A stretch of DNA of 64,000 nucleotides, taken from positions 215,197 to 279,196 of the forward strand of contig JAHHIG010000007.1 of NCBI GenBank assembly GCA_019358895.1. Direction: 5' to 3'. The notes under the pieces were generated by a model that ran no database searches, had not been told where the DNA came from, and saw nothing but the letters and a program-made list of their open reading frames with translations. The position numbers and the translations under genes are program-made. The stretch comes from Tildeniella nuda ZEHNDER 1965/U140. Its GTDB lineage: Bacteria > Cyanobacteriota > Cyanobacteriia > Leptolyngbyales > Leptolyngbyaceae. The first letter of the stretch is position 1. Every line of letters begins with the position of its first letter. Shown one piece after another: positions 47,009-56,169 of this stretch.

Positions 47009-48226
47009 TCAGATAGCGCTAGTCTCTAGCGGTAACACAACCGTAAACGTCGAGCCAGCGCCCACGTCCGAGGTGAGGCTGATTTCGCCTTGTAGCAACC
47101 TCACCATACGCGCCACGATCGCCAGCCCCAGTCCAGTGCTGTTGGGGAGCCGATCGAGTTCAGATGGCAGCACTTGAAAGAATGGTTCAAAAATGCGAGA
47201 CTGATCGGCGCTCGCAATGCCAATGCCCGTATCGCTCACCGCGATCGACCACCAGCCATCCGAGAGCAAACGACATTGTAAGGTTACACTGCCTGCCTCA
47301 GTGTAGCGAATGGCATTGCTCATGAGATTGAGCAGGATTTGTTGCAGGCGTAGTGAGTCGGTGACCACGCGATCGGGTGCCTGTTCATCATCCAGCACCA
47401 GTTGTAAGTTGGTAGACGTTGCTAGCGGCTGTATGACCTCCATTACCGTTTGAATAATGCCACGTACATCAGTCGGCTCTAGCCGTAGCGTCATCTGACC
47501 CGCTTCATACCGCGAAAGCTCTAGAGTATCGTTGATCAGACGCAAAAGCTGGCGGCTGTTGCGCACAACGCGCTCAATGTGTTCCAGGCTATGAAGTGTG
47601 TCGCGCACGACGGGCTGACGCTGCTGGCGCAAAAACAGCTCAGAGTAGCCAATGATGGAGGTTAACGGCGTTTTCAGCTCGTGTGCCAGCACCGACAGAT
47701 TCTCCTGACTAGACTGCACTAGCCGATCGAGTTCTTGATTCGTGAGCAGCAACTGTCCCCGGAGGTTGTCTAGTTCTTGCAAGCGTTCAGTCACGTAACT
47801 TTTAAAGCACTGAGCGATCGCCCCATCGACCACCGTATCAATGAGAGTAACCGCCCGCAGCACTTCTTCAGCCGAGCATTGCAGCAAATCGGTGCGGAGA
47901 ACCTGGATAATTTGCGATCGCAGCAGATGATATTCGCGCGCAATTTCGGTCGGGTCAAAGCCCTGTCCTGCACGCAGCGCGCCATGTTTGAGGCTTGCTT
48001 TGATAATGGTATCAACATCATTTTCTTGCGCTTCTGCCAGCACCGTTGCCAGCGCTGCGAGAATGTGGGGAATGTGATCCCGAATCGCAGTCGGTGAAAG
48101 GTGATCAGCACTTTTAATCTGTTGATCCTGAGATACCGCCTCTACCCATTGGTCTGTAATGGTTTGCGATCGCTCGGTGAGCAACTGGCTCAAATCAAGG
48201 ATCGGTGATAGCTGAAAAAGAGTCAT
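47009..48226 (-). CDS. Sensor histidine kinase with RsbRD-like N-terminal domain
   Basis: The 405-residue soluble kinase has an N-terminal helical domain (about residues 15-155) like the non-haem-globin sensor of RsbR-type proteins. The phospho-acceptor helix follows (LAHELKTPLTSIIGYSEL, about 180), then the ATPase domain with N box (ILLNLMSNAIRYT), DTGIGIA and STGLGLAIV. No membrane segment is present. The partner regulator is not adjacent. It is divergent from the large hybrid kinase at 48601. Confidence 0.92.
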   Translation of the reverse strand: MTLFQLSPILDLSQLLTERSQTITDQWVEAVSQDQQIKSADHLSPTAIRDHIPHILAALATVLAEAQENDVDTIIKASLKHGALRAGQGFDPTEIAREYHLLRSQIIQVLRTDLLQCSAEEVLRAVTLIDTVVDGAIAQCFKSYVTERLQELDNLRGQLLLTNQELDRLVQSSQENLSVLAHELKTPLTSIIGYSELFLRQQRQPVVRDTLHSLEHIERVVRNSRQLLRLINDTLELSRYEAGQMTLRLEPTDVRGIIQTVMEVIQPLATSTNLQLVLDDEQAPDRVVTDSLRLQQILLNLMSNAIRYTEAGSVTLQCRLLSDGWWSIAVSDTGIGIASADQSRIFEPFFQVLPSELDRLPNSTGLGLAIVARMVRLLQGEISLTSDVGAGSTFTVVLPLETSAI

Positions 48227-48600
48227 ACAGGCTCCCCATTAAACGCGAATCTTGTCTTTCGGGGACAACACCTTCAGAACAATCGGCATACGCTCGTCCC
48301 TGGGGCAGACATCTATTCTACCTCAGGGCTGATCTTTAAGGTTGCAGCGTCTGCGTTCCCCTTCTATCGTCACCTGCTTCACTCAAACGGTCATACCGAC
48401 GCACCAAGATTTAGAAGTCAGATTTCAAGAACATGAACTTACAATAAGGATCCGAAGAATGGCTGATTCTGCCACATCAGACCTGAGTTTTGCGGCAACT
48501 GCAACGCTTGTAGCCTCAGCGAAAGCGCGAAAGCAGCCCGCTCTGGTTAGAACATTCTGTCCTGAATATCTGTGCTTTCAACTATTATTTGTCGATCGCC
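48227..48600. other. Divergent promoter region between two kinase genes
   Basis: A 374-bp region. A frame crossing it at 48342-48713 is not convincing. No repeat or operator is recognised. Confidence 0.5.
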
Positions 48601-51600
48601 ATGTTGAATCGTTTGAAAATTGGTTCCAAAATTGGAGCCAGTTTTGCACTTGGATTACTCTTTTTTGCAGTACTCTCGGCAATCTCTTACCGCAGCACCA
48701 ATCAACTGATTGAAACAGCTAAGCATGAATCTCACACCTATGAAGTGATCGGTGAGCTTAAAGATTTGCTGTCTCAACTCAAAAGTGCTGAAACGGGACA
48801 GCGCGGCTACCTGCTGACAGGCAAAGACGAGTACTTACAGCCTTACAACGCAGCGATCGATACTCTAGATGGCAAGCTCAGAGGGCTGCGAAAACTGACG
48901 GCAGACAATCCGATGCAGCAGAGCAAGCTGGATGCTTTGGAACCGTTAGTGAACGCCAAAATGGCTGAACTGAATCAGACGATCGAGCTACGCCAGCAGA
49001 GAGGGTTTGAAGCCGCACAGAAAGTGGTGCTGACTGACCGAGGCAAGCAGTTCATGGACGACATCCGCAAGGTGCTGGCAGAGATGGAAAGCGAGGAACG
49101 ATCGCTCCTGCAACAGCGATCGCAAGCCGCCGCGACTGCTGCCAAGCAAACAACCGATAGCGTGACCTATGGCATTCCCGTCTACTCGCTGCTGTTGGTT
49201 CTCCTTGGCTGGGCGTTATCACGTCACATTTCACGACCGCTCAGTCAAATCTCAGAAGTCGCCGATCGCGTTGGAGAAGGCGACTTGGACGTGACTGTGC
49301 CGCTGAGCGATCGTCAGGATGAAATCGGCATCTTGACGCGCACCTTCAATCAGATGATTACCAATCTGCGAGATACCAATCAACGCAACGATGAGCAAAC
49401 CTGGCTCAAATCAAACCTGGCAGACTTCGGTCGAATGCTTCAGGGTCAGCGCGATCAAGAAGCCGTAGCGCGTCAGATTCTCTCCAAGCTGGCACCCCTC
49501 GTTGGCGCACAGCAAGGCGTTTTTTACCTGATGGACACCGATACTAATCCACCGCTGCTAAAACTGCTCAATAGCTACGCTCATCAAGAACGTAAGCATT
49601 TGGCAAACCAGTTTCGTTTGGGTGAAGGACTCGTAGGGCAGTGCGCCCTGGAGAAACAGCGTATTTTACTGACCAACGTACCCAGCGACTACATCCGTAT
49701 TGCCTCTGGCTTAGGCGAAACACCACCCATCAACATCGTGGTCTTGCCCATCCTGTTTGAGCAAGCGGTTACTGGAGTGATGGAATTAGCGTCGCTACAG
49801 CGGTTTAACGAGGTTCAACTGATGCTGTTAGAGGAGGTGAGCGAAAGCATTGGCGCAGTACTCAATACGATCGCCACTGATCTGCGGACGAACGAACTGT
49901 TGCAAGAAGCTCAAACGCTAACCGAAGAACTCCAGCAGCAGCAAGACGAACTTCAAGAAAGCAACCGCTTGCTAGAAGAACAAACCGAAATGCTGCAAAC
50001 ATCGGAAGCGCAACTGAAGGAACAGCAGGAGGAAATGCTGCAAAACAACGAGGAGTTGCAGCAGCTAAACGAAGAGTTGGAAGAAAAGGCGCAACTGTTA
50101 GCAGAGCAAAAGCAAGAAGGCGAACAGAAAAATCAAGCCATTGAGCTGGCAAGACAGGCGATCGAAGAAAAAGCCGCACAGCTCACCCTCAGCTCTCGCT
50201 ACAAATCTGAGTTTCTCGCCAATATGTCGCACGAATTGCGAACACCGCTCAACAGTTTGCTGATTCTGGCACGTCTGCTAAGTGAGAACGGCGAGGGTAA
50301 CCTGACAGATAAACAGGTGGAGTACAGCCGCACCATTCACGCCGCGGGTAGTGATCTGCTCGAACTCATCAACGAAATCCTCGATCTAGCAAAAATTGAA
50401 TCGGGCACGGTCTCGCTAGACATTGAGGCGCTACGGTTTGTTGACTTGCAACAATTTTTAGAGCGGACGTTTCAGCAAGTGGCTCAAGATGCAGGGCTGG
50501 ACTTTCACGTTGAACTTGCCCCAAACTTACCTCCAGCGATGCTGACCGACCCAAAACGCCTCCAGCAAATTCTGAAAAACCTCTTATCAAACGCCTTCAA
50601 GTTTACAGAGCGTGGCAGTGTCACAGTGCAAATTGCGCCGAGCGATCGCCCACCTCTATTGGCAGCAGATTCAGTCTCTATGCTTACCTTCGCTGTCACC
50701 GATACAGGCGTTGGTATTGCGCCTGATAAGCAGGCAGTCATTTTTGAAGCGTTTCAGCAGGCAGATGGCACCACCAGTCGCAAATATGGCGGTACTGGAC
50801 TGGGCTTATCAATCAGCCGCGAACTCGCTCAACTGTTGGGTGGGCGCATTGAATTAACCAGTCAACCCGGACAGGGCAGTACGTTTACGCTGGTGCTGCC
50901 GATCGAGGTGAGGAGTGAGGGGAGAGGGGAAAGGGGAGGGCGATCAGCCGTCAGCGATCAGCCGTCAGCTATGAGAACGATCTCAAAAACACCCCTTCCT
51001 TCTCACTCCTCACTCCACCGCGAAGCGGAAGCAGGCTACACTCCTCACCCCTCACCTCCTAATGAAGTGGATGACGATCGCGCCCTGATTCAACCGGGCG
51101 ATCGTGTGTTGCTGATCATTGAAGATGATGTTCACTTTGTGCGCATTTTGATGGATATGGCGCGACAGCAGGGTTTTAAGGTGTTGGCTTCGCTTCGTAG
51201 TCAGCCAGGATTAGTCCTGGCACAAACGTTTAAGCCTGCCGCCATTATGCTCGATCTGCGTCTGCCCGATATGGATGGCTGGACAGTGCTCGATCGGCTG
51301 AAGCATAATCCAGAGACGCGCCACATTCCCGTCCACATTCTCTCGGTGGATGATGAGCAGCAGCGCAGCTTACAGTTGGGCGCGATCGCCTACCTGCAAA
51401 AGCCCATCTCGCCAGAAGCACTCACACAAGCGCTAATGGATATCAAAGGCTTTGTGGAACGCCAGGTGAAGAACCTGCTGGTGGTGGAAGATGATCCCGT
51501 GCAGGCACAAAGCATTCGAGCGCTGATTGGCAATGGGGATGTGTCTACAAGCGTTGTTGGGACGGGAGCCGAAGCGCTAAGGGCGCTGCAATCGAGCCTC

Positions 51601-52272
51601 TTTGATTGCGTGGTGCTGGATCTAGGCTTGCCTGATATGTCTGGCTTTGACTTGATCGAGCAAATTAAACAGCAGCAGCAGTTTGCACGCTTGCCCATCA
51701 TTGTCTACACAGGTAGAGAGCTAACGCAGCAGCAAGAAACGCAGCTCAGACGACTGGCAGAAACCATCATTGTCAAAGATGTGCGATCGCCCGAACGCCT
51801 GCTTGACGAAACCGCTCTCTTTTTACATCGTGTGCAGGCAGCACTGCCAGAGTCGAAACGGCAAATTTTGGAGCAATTGCACCAGAGTGATCCGGTGCTG
51901 GCACATAAAAAAGTGCTGATTGTCGATGATGATGTCCGCAATATTTTTGCGCTCACCAGTCTTTTAGAGCGCTACCAGATGCAGGTGTCGTATGCCGAGA
52001 ATGGCGTTGACGGCATCGCAGCACTCCAAAATCATCCTGATATTGATGTCGTCTTGATGGATGTGATGATGCCAGAACTGGATGGCTATGAAACGACGCA
52101 AGCCATTCGTCGGATCGAATCCTTTCGATCGCTACCCATCATCGCGCTTACGGCAAAGGCAATGCAGGGCGATCGGGAAAAATGCCTGGAAGCAGGCGCA
52201 TCAGACTACATCACTAAACCTGTTGATACCGAACAGCTTCTATCGCTGCTACGGGTATGGCTCTACAGCTAA
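48601..52272 (+). CDS. Hybrid histidine kinase: CHASE3-HAMP-GAF-HisKA-HATPase-REC-REC-REC
   Basis: From ATG 48601 the product is 1223 residues. Order: first membrane segment ([18 protein letters not shown], near residue 10-30), extracytoplasmic CHASE3 domain with [13 protein letters not shown], second membrane segment ([12 protein letters not shown], about 200), HAMP, a GAF domain (about 290-430), a long Gln/Glu coiled coil, HisKA ([13 protein letters not shown], about 545), HATPase with DTGVGIA and GTGLGLSIS, a simple-repeat linker (about 770-820), and three receivers with phospho-acceptors in [20 protein letters not shown] and [10 protein letters not shown]. Such proteins relay phosphate internally and onwards. 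CheR and CheB genes follow after an opposing small frame. The sensed signal is unknown. Confidence 0.95.
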   Translation: MLNRLKIGSKIGASFALGLLFFAVLSAISYRSTNQLIETAKHESHTYEVIGELKDLLSQLKSAETGQRGYLLTGKDEYLQPYNAAIDTLDGKLRGLRKLTADNPMQQSKLDALEPLVNAKMAELNQTIELRQQRGFEAAQKVVLTDRGKQFMDDIRKVLAEMESEERSLLQQRSQAAATAAKQTTDSVTYGIPVYSLLLVLLGWALSRHISRPLSQISEVADRVGEGDLDVTVPLSDRQDEIGILTRTFNQMITNLRDTNQRNDEQTWLKSNLADFGRMLQGQRDQEAVARQILSKLAPLVGAQQGVFYLMDTDTNPPLLKLLNSYAHQERKHLANQFRLGEGLVGQCALEKQRILLTNVPSDYIRIASGLGETPPINIVVLPILFEQAVTGVMELASLQRFNEVQLMLLEEVSESIGAVLNTIATDLRTNELLQEAQTLTEELQQQQDELQESNRLLEEQTEMLQTSEAQLKEQQEEMLQNNEELQQLNEELEEKAQLLAEQKQEGEQKNQAIELARQAIEEKAAQLTLSSRYKSEFLANMSHELRTPLNSLLILARLLSENGEGNLTDKQVEYSRTIHAAGSDLLELINEILDLAKIESGTVSLDIEALRFVDLQQFLERTFQQVAQDAGLDFHVELAPNLPPAMLTDPKRLQQILKNLLSNAFKFTERGSVTVQIAPSDRPPLLAADSVSMLTFAVTDTGVGIAPDKQAVIFEAFQQADGTTSRKYGGTGLGLSISRELAQLLGGRIELTSQPGQGSTFTLVLPIEVRSEGRGERGGRSAVSDQPSAMRTISKTPLPSHSSLHREAEAGYTPHPSPPNEVDDDRALIQPGDRVLLIIEDDVHFVRILMDMARQQGFKVLASLRSQPGLVLAQTFKPAAIMLDLRLPDMDGWTVLDRLKHNPETRHIPVHILSVDDEQQRSLQLGAIAYLQKPISPEALTQALMDIKGFVERQVKNLLVVEDDPVQAQSIRALIGNGDVSTSVVGTGAEALRALQSSLFDCVVLDLGLPDMSGFDLIEQIKQQQQFARLPIIVYTGRELTQQQETQLRRLAETIIVKDVRSPERLLDETALFLHRVQAALPESKRQILEQLHQSDPVLAHKKVLIVDDDVRNIFALTSLLERYQMQVSYAENGVDGIAALQNHPDIDVVLMDVMMPELDGYETTQAIRRIESFRSLPIIALTAKAMQGDREKCLEAGASDYITKPVDTEQLLSLLRVWLYS
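50908..51062. repeat. Simple-repeat insertion in the hybrid kinase linker
   Basis: GTGAGGAGTGAGGGGAGAGG is followed by CAGCCGTCAGCGATCAGC-type and CTCACTCCTCACTCC units between the ATPase domain and the first receiver. The repeats are translated in frame as a Ser/Arg/Pro-rich linker. Confidence 0.85.
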
Positions 52273-52296
52273 CCAACCATTTGACTGGCAAACACT

Positions 52297-52611
52297 CTAG
52301 CGTTTTTGCTGGTTGCTGCTTCGACTTTTTACCACTTCTCCATCAATTTCTGTGGCTTTGATCTTTTCGTTATTTTCTTTGGCGTGTTCAAATGCAGCTT
52401 GAGCCAACTCCTGCCGTGACCCTGTTGCCTCGGCTGCTCGCGCATGGTTGTAGGAAGCGATCGCGTGGCTTTGAGCCGCTTTACCAGCAACCTCAATCGC
52501 TACACCACGTTCATCCTGCTTACGGCTGAAACAGTCGTCAGAAAATGTTGCTATAGTAAAACATTTGCCTAGCCATCGTCTACCTTTAGATAGTGCTGAA
52601 GGCAGAGCCAA
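52297..52611 (-). CDS. Possible small hypothetical protein
   Basis: A 104-residue frame with an Ala/Glu-rich helical second half (GKAAQSHAIASYNHARAAEA). The N-terminal third looks unconserved and has no good start signal. It may be a real gene with a later, non-ATG start, or a decayed one. It points against its kinase and cheR neighbours. Confidence 0.4.
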   Translation of the reverse strand: MALPSALSKGRRWLGKCFTIATFSDDCFSRKQDERGVAIEVAGKAAQSHAIASYNHARAAEATGSRQELAQAAFEHAKENNEKIKATEIDGEVVKSRSSNQQKR

Positions 52612-52720
52612 AACTGCTATGGTCGGTTGACATGGCTATAAATCTGTCTTAAGCAGTAAGTCTTAAGCAGTGAACCCCAAAAGGCTACAGCTTTGGAGTC
52701 AATAATTTTGCCCTTAACCA

Positions 52721-53551
52721 ATGACTCCATTCAATCCTAATTTAGAAGATATTGAGGTGCAGTTGCTTCTAGAGGGCGTTTATCGGTACTACGGCTTTGA
52801 CTTTCGAGACTATGCACCGTCATCAGTGAGGCGGCGTGTTCGCAAAATCTTAGCGGCAGAAGGACTCACCACTATTTCAGCCCTGCAAGATCGCCTTCTG
52901 CATGATGTCGCCTGCTTGGAACGGTTCTTACTGGGGCTAACGGTAAACGTCACCTCTATGTTTCGTGACCCTGGTTTCTTTGTGTCCTTTAGAAAAACGA
53001 TTGTCCCGCTGCTACGCACCTACCCGTTTATTCGCATCTGGCACGCAGGCTGTTCGACGGGGCAAGAGGTTTATTCGATGGCAATTTTGCTACAAGAAGA
53101 GGGATTGTATCACCGCTGTCGCATCTACGCAACGGATACGAATGAGCTAGTTTTACAAAAGGCAAAACAGGGCATTTATGCGATTGAACTCATGCAAGAG
53201 TACACGCAGCTTTACTTAAAGGCGGGCGGTATGCGATCGTTCTCCGAATACTACACTGCTGGGTACGGCAATGCGATTTTTCGTGCTTCGCTGAGAGAAA
53301 ACATCGTCTTTTCGCAACACAATTTAGCGACTGACAGTTCGTTTAACGAGTTCAATGTCATCCTTTGTCGTAACGTTTTGATTTATTTCAACCGCACGTT
53401 GCAACAACGGGTACATCAACTGTTTTACGATAGTCTCTGTTCGTTTGGTGTGCTGGGATTGGGACAACGAGAATCACTGAAGCTATCGCCTTACGAACCA
53501 TGTTATGAAGAAATTGCGAAGGGGGAACGGCTCTATCGGAGGTTGGACTAA
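52721..53551 (+). CDS. cheR: CheR-type protein-glutamate methyltransferase
   Basis: The 276-residue enzyme has the N-terminal helical domain (YRYYGFDFRDYAPSSVRRRV), the SAM-binding motif WHAGCSTGQEVYSMAI and VILCRNVLIYF. CheR methylates glutamates of chemoreceptors with S-adenosylmethionine. No receptor gene is in the window. Its stop overlaps the start of cheB by one base, so the two are coupled. Confidence 0.95.
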   Translation: MTPFNPNLEDIEVQLLLEGVYRYYGFDFRDYAPSSVRRRVRKILAAEGLTTISALQDRLLHDVACLERFLLGLTVNVTSMFRDPGFFVSFRKTIVPLLRTYPFIRIWHAGCSTGQEVYSMAILLQEEGLYHRCRIYATDTNELVLQKAKQGIYAIELMQEYTQLYLKAGGMRSFSEYYTAGYGNAIFRASLRENIVFSQHNLATDSSFNEFNVILCRNVLIYFNRTLQQRVHQLFYDSLCSFGVLGLGQRESLKLSPYEPCYEEIAKGERLYRRLD

Positions 53552-54123
53552 TGCCCTTTGAACTGGTTGTCGTTGGCACCTCTTTGGGTGGCTTATCGGC
53601 GCTTAGAGTGCTGCTTGAAAGTTTAGTAGAACCCTTTCCCGTAGCGATCGCTGTTGTACAACATCGGCATAAAGAATCTGGCAACCTGATGAGTAGATAC
53701 ATGCAGCAGTACACAACGTTACCCGTGCTCGAAGCAGAAGATAAAGACGAGTTGCTGCCGGGACATGTCTACGTAGCTCCAGCCGACTATCACTTGCTTG
53801 TAGAACGAGGATACATGACGCTCTCGGTTGACGAACCAGTTTGTTTTGCACGTCCCTCTATTGATGTGTTGTTTGAGTCAGCGGCGGATGCCTATGCTAA
53901 TCGTGCGATCGGTGTCATCTTAACGGGGGCAAATCGTGATGGCACTAACGGGCTGGCGCGCATCAAAGCGTGTGGGGGAGTGGCGATCGTTCAAGACCCG
54001 GCAACGGCTGAAACGGGCATCATGCCCCAAGCCGCGATCGCAGCCACAGCGGTCGATGCCGTCTTGCCGTTAGCAGAGATTGCGCCCTACTTAGTCAATT
54101 TGTTATCCCGTGTGCGGAGTTAG
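53551..54123 (+). CDS. cheB: CheB-type methylesterase domain protein (no receiver)
   Basis: The 190-residue protein consists of the CheB catalytic domain alone: Ser11 in VVGTSLGGL, His38 in VVQHRHKES and the aspartate in TGANRDGTNGL complete the triad. The receiver that normally controls CheB is missing; the REC-PAS kinase encoded next could take over that control. This arrangement of CheR, stand-alone CheB and kinases is known outside classical chemotaxis clusters. Confidence 0.94.
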   Translation: MPFELVVVGTSLGGLSALRVLLESLVEPFPVAIAVVQHRHKESGNLMSRYMQQYTTLPVLEAEDKDELLPGHVYVAPADYHLLVERGYMTLSVDEPVCFARPSIDVLFESAADAYANRAIGVILTGANRDGTNGLARIKACGGVAIVQDPATAETGIMPQAAIAATAVDAVLPLAEIAPYLVNLLSRVRS

Positions 54124-54127
54124 TGGT

Positions 54128-55882
54128 ATGACGTTGTCGTCTCAAGTCAACATCCTTCTAGTGGATGACTATCCCGAAAACCTGCTGGCGCTGGAAGCGA
54201 TTCTGGGCAGTCTGGGTGAAAATCTGGTGCGGGCAAACTCTGGGCAAGAAGCACTGCGATGTTTGCTGAACCAGGATTTTGCTGTCATCTTGCTAGATGT
54301 GCAGATGCCGGGTATGGATGGCTTTGAAACAGCAACACTGATCCGCAATCGAGAGCGATCGCGCCAAACCCCCATCATTTTTCTCACCGCTTTTAGTACC
54401 AGCGAACAGCTCATGTTCAAAGGTTACTCGTTAGGCGCGGTTGATTATTTGCTGAAGCCGATCGATGCGAGTATTCTGACCTCTAAAGTGACGGTTTTTG
54501 TCGATTTATTCAAAAAAACGGAAGCGGTTAAGGCACAGGCAGCCCAGCTTGCGGCAATTAATGCCGAACTGAGCGACAGTGAAGAGCGGTTTCGTTCCCT
54601 TAGCGCCTATGCACCCGTCGGCATTTTTATGCACGATACAACTGGCGCTTGTACTTACACCAATCCACACTTTCAGGCGATCGGCGATTTGACACTCTCA
54701 GAGAGCTTGGGTAACGGTTGGGTCAGACGCATCCATGCCGACGATCGCGATCGCGTTGTCCAAGCGTGGCAGGCTTATATCAATGGGCAGGCAACTGAAT
54801 ATGCCACTGAGCATCGGTTTCAGCATCGTGATGGCACTGTGCGCTGGGTCTATGCCCGCTCCTCGCCGCTGTTTTCTGACTTGTGTGAACTGACTGGCTA
54901 TGTTGGCACCGTGGAAGACCTCACCGAGCGTAAGCAGGCAGAAGAAGCCCGCGCTCAGGTTTTTTGTGAGCAAACGGCTCGGCGAGAAGCAGAAGCTGCC
55001 AATCGCATGAAAGACGAATTCCTTGCTGTGCTGTCGCATGAACTTCGGACACCGCTCAACTCCATGCTGGGCTGGTCTCGCCTGCTGCGATCGCGCCAGT
55101 TAGATGAGGAGACGATCGTCCGCGCGTTAGAGACGATTGAACGTAACGCTCTGGCACAGGCACAATTAATCGACGATATTCTTGATGTTTCTCAGATTGT
55201 GCGCGGCAAACTACGACTCAAATGCCAGGTGTTGAATCTGGTGACAGTAGTGGAAGCGGCGATCGAGTCTGTCCGCCCGATGCTTGAAGTGAAAGCCATT
55301 CAGCTAGAGTCGTTGCTTGATCCAGCCGTTGGTGAGATTTGGGGCGATTCTATCCGTTTGCAACAAGTGGTGTGGAATCTGTTGACCAACGCGATTAAGT
55401 TTACGCCGACTAATGGTCGCATGACAGTGCAACTATCGCTGGCTCAAGAACGATCGCTCTCAGCAACGGAACAGCCTGATATACGCTCTGCCCAAATCAG
55501 AATCAGCGATACGGGCAGTGGCATTAGCCCAGATTTTTTGCCGCATGTCTTCGATCGCTTTCGGCAGGCAGATAGTACTACCAGTCGTCCTCAAAGCGGT
55601 CTGGGGCTTGGTCTGGCGATCGTTCGCCACCTCGTTGAACAGCACAAAGGCAATGTACAAGCAGAAAGTGCAGGTGTGGATCAAGGTGCCACATTTATCG
55701 TAACCTTGCCCCTTCTAGACACAAAGGCTGAGCTGAACGGTAGTGCAACGCACGGTATACAAACCAACGAGACTAGCAATATGCCCCTCAACGCTGGTGA
55801 AGCAACGTTAATGTCCTCACAGCTACAGTCTGAGGGCAATGCAGTGTCAGCTCCAAGTACGACTCCACGTGTACTTTTTTGA
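54128..55882 (+). CDS. Receiver-PAS-histidine kinase
   Basis: From ATG 54128 the product is 584 residues. An N-terminal receiver (phospho-acceptor in LLDVQMPGMDG near residue 57; lysine in LLKPID) is followed by a PAS/PAC pair (about 150-275), HisKA ([13 protein letters not shown], about 305) and HATPase with DTGSGIS and GLGLGLAIV. There is no membrane segment. Placing the receiver first suggests that it is controlled by phosphate from another kinase, such as the hybrid kinase upstream. The C-terminal ~60 residues are disordered in appearance. It follows cheB after 4 bp. Confidence 0.94.
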   Translation: MTLSSQVNILLVDDYPENLLALEAILGSLGENLVRANSGQEALRCLLNQDFAVILLDVQMPGMDGFETATLIRNRERSRQTPIIFLTAFSTSEQLMFKGYSLGAVDYLLKPIDASILTSKVTVFVDLFKKTEAVKAQAAQLAAINAELSDSEERFRSLSAYAPVGIFMHDTTGACTYTNPHFQAIGDLTLSESLGNGWVRRIHADDRDRVVQAWQAYINGQATEYATEHRFQHRDGTVRWVYARSSPLFSDLCELTGYVGTVEDLTERKQAEEARAQVFCEQTARREAEAANRMKDEFLAVLSHELRTPLNSMLGWSRLLRSRQLDEETIVRALETIERNALAQAQLIDDILDVSQIVRGKLRLKCQVLNLVTVVEAAIESVRPMLEVKAIQLESLLDPAVGEIWGDSIRLQQVVWNLLTNAIKFTPTNGRMTVQLSLAQERSLSATEQPDIRSAQIRISDTGSGISPDFLPHVFDRFRQADSTTSRPQSGLGLGLAIVRHLVEQHKGNVQAESAGVDQGATFIVTLPLLDTKAELNGSATHGIQTNETSNMPLNAGEATLMSSQLQSEGNAVSAPSTTPRVLF

Positions 55883-55888
55883 GTGGCT

Positions 55889-55934
55889 TACTGTCTTTGG
55901 CATCTACTGTCTTTGGCATCTACTGTCTTTGGCA
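55889..55934. repeat. Three 16-bp tandem repeats
   Basis: TACTGTCTTTGGCATC occurs twice in full and a third time nearly complete, directly after the kinase gene. Confidence 0.85.
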
Positions 55935-56000
55935 CAATCGTTGCTTGGGCACCAGCGGTGTTGCGTCAAGGGATGACTGCTGTCGTATCTTCCTACGTTT

Positions 56001-56138
<138 letters not shown>

Positions 56139-56169
56139 CTCGGCAACACGTTGTTAGAGCAGCCTACCG

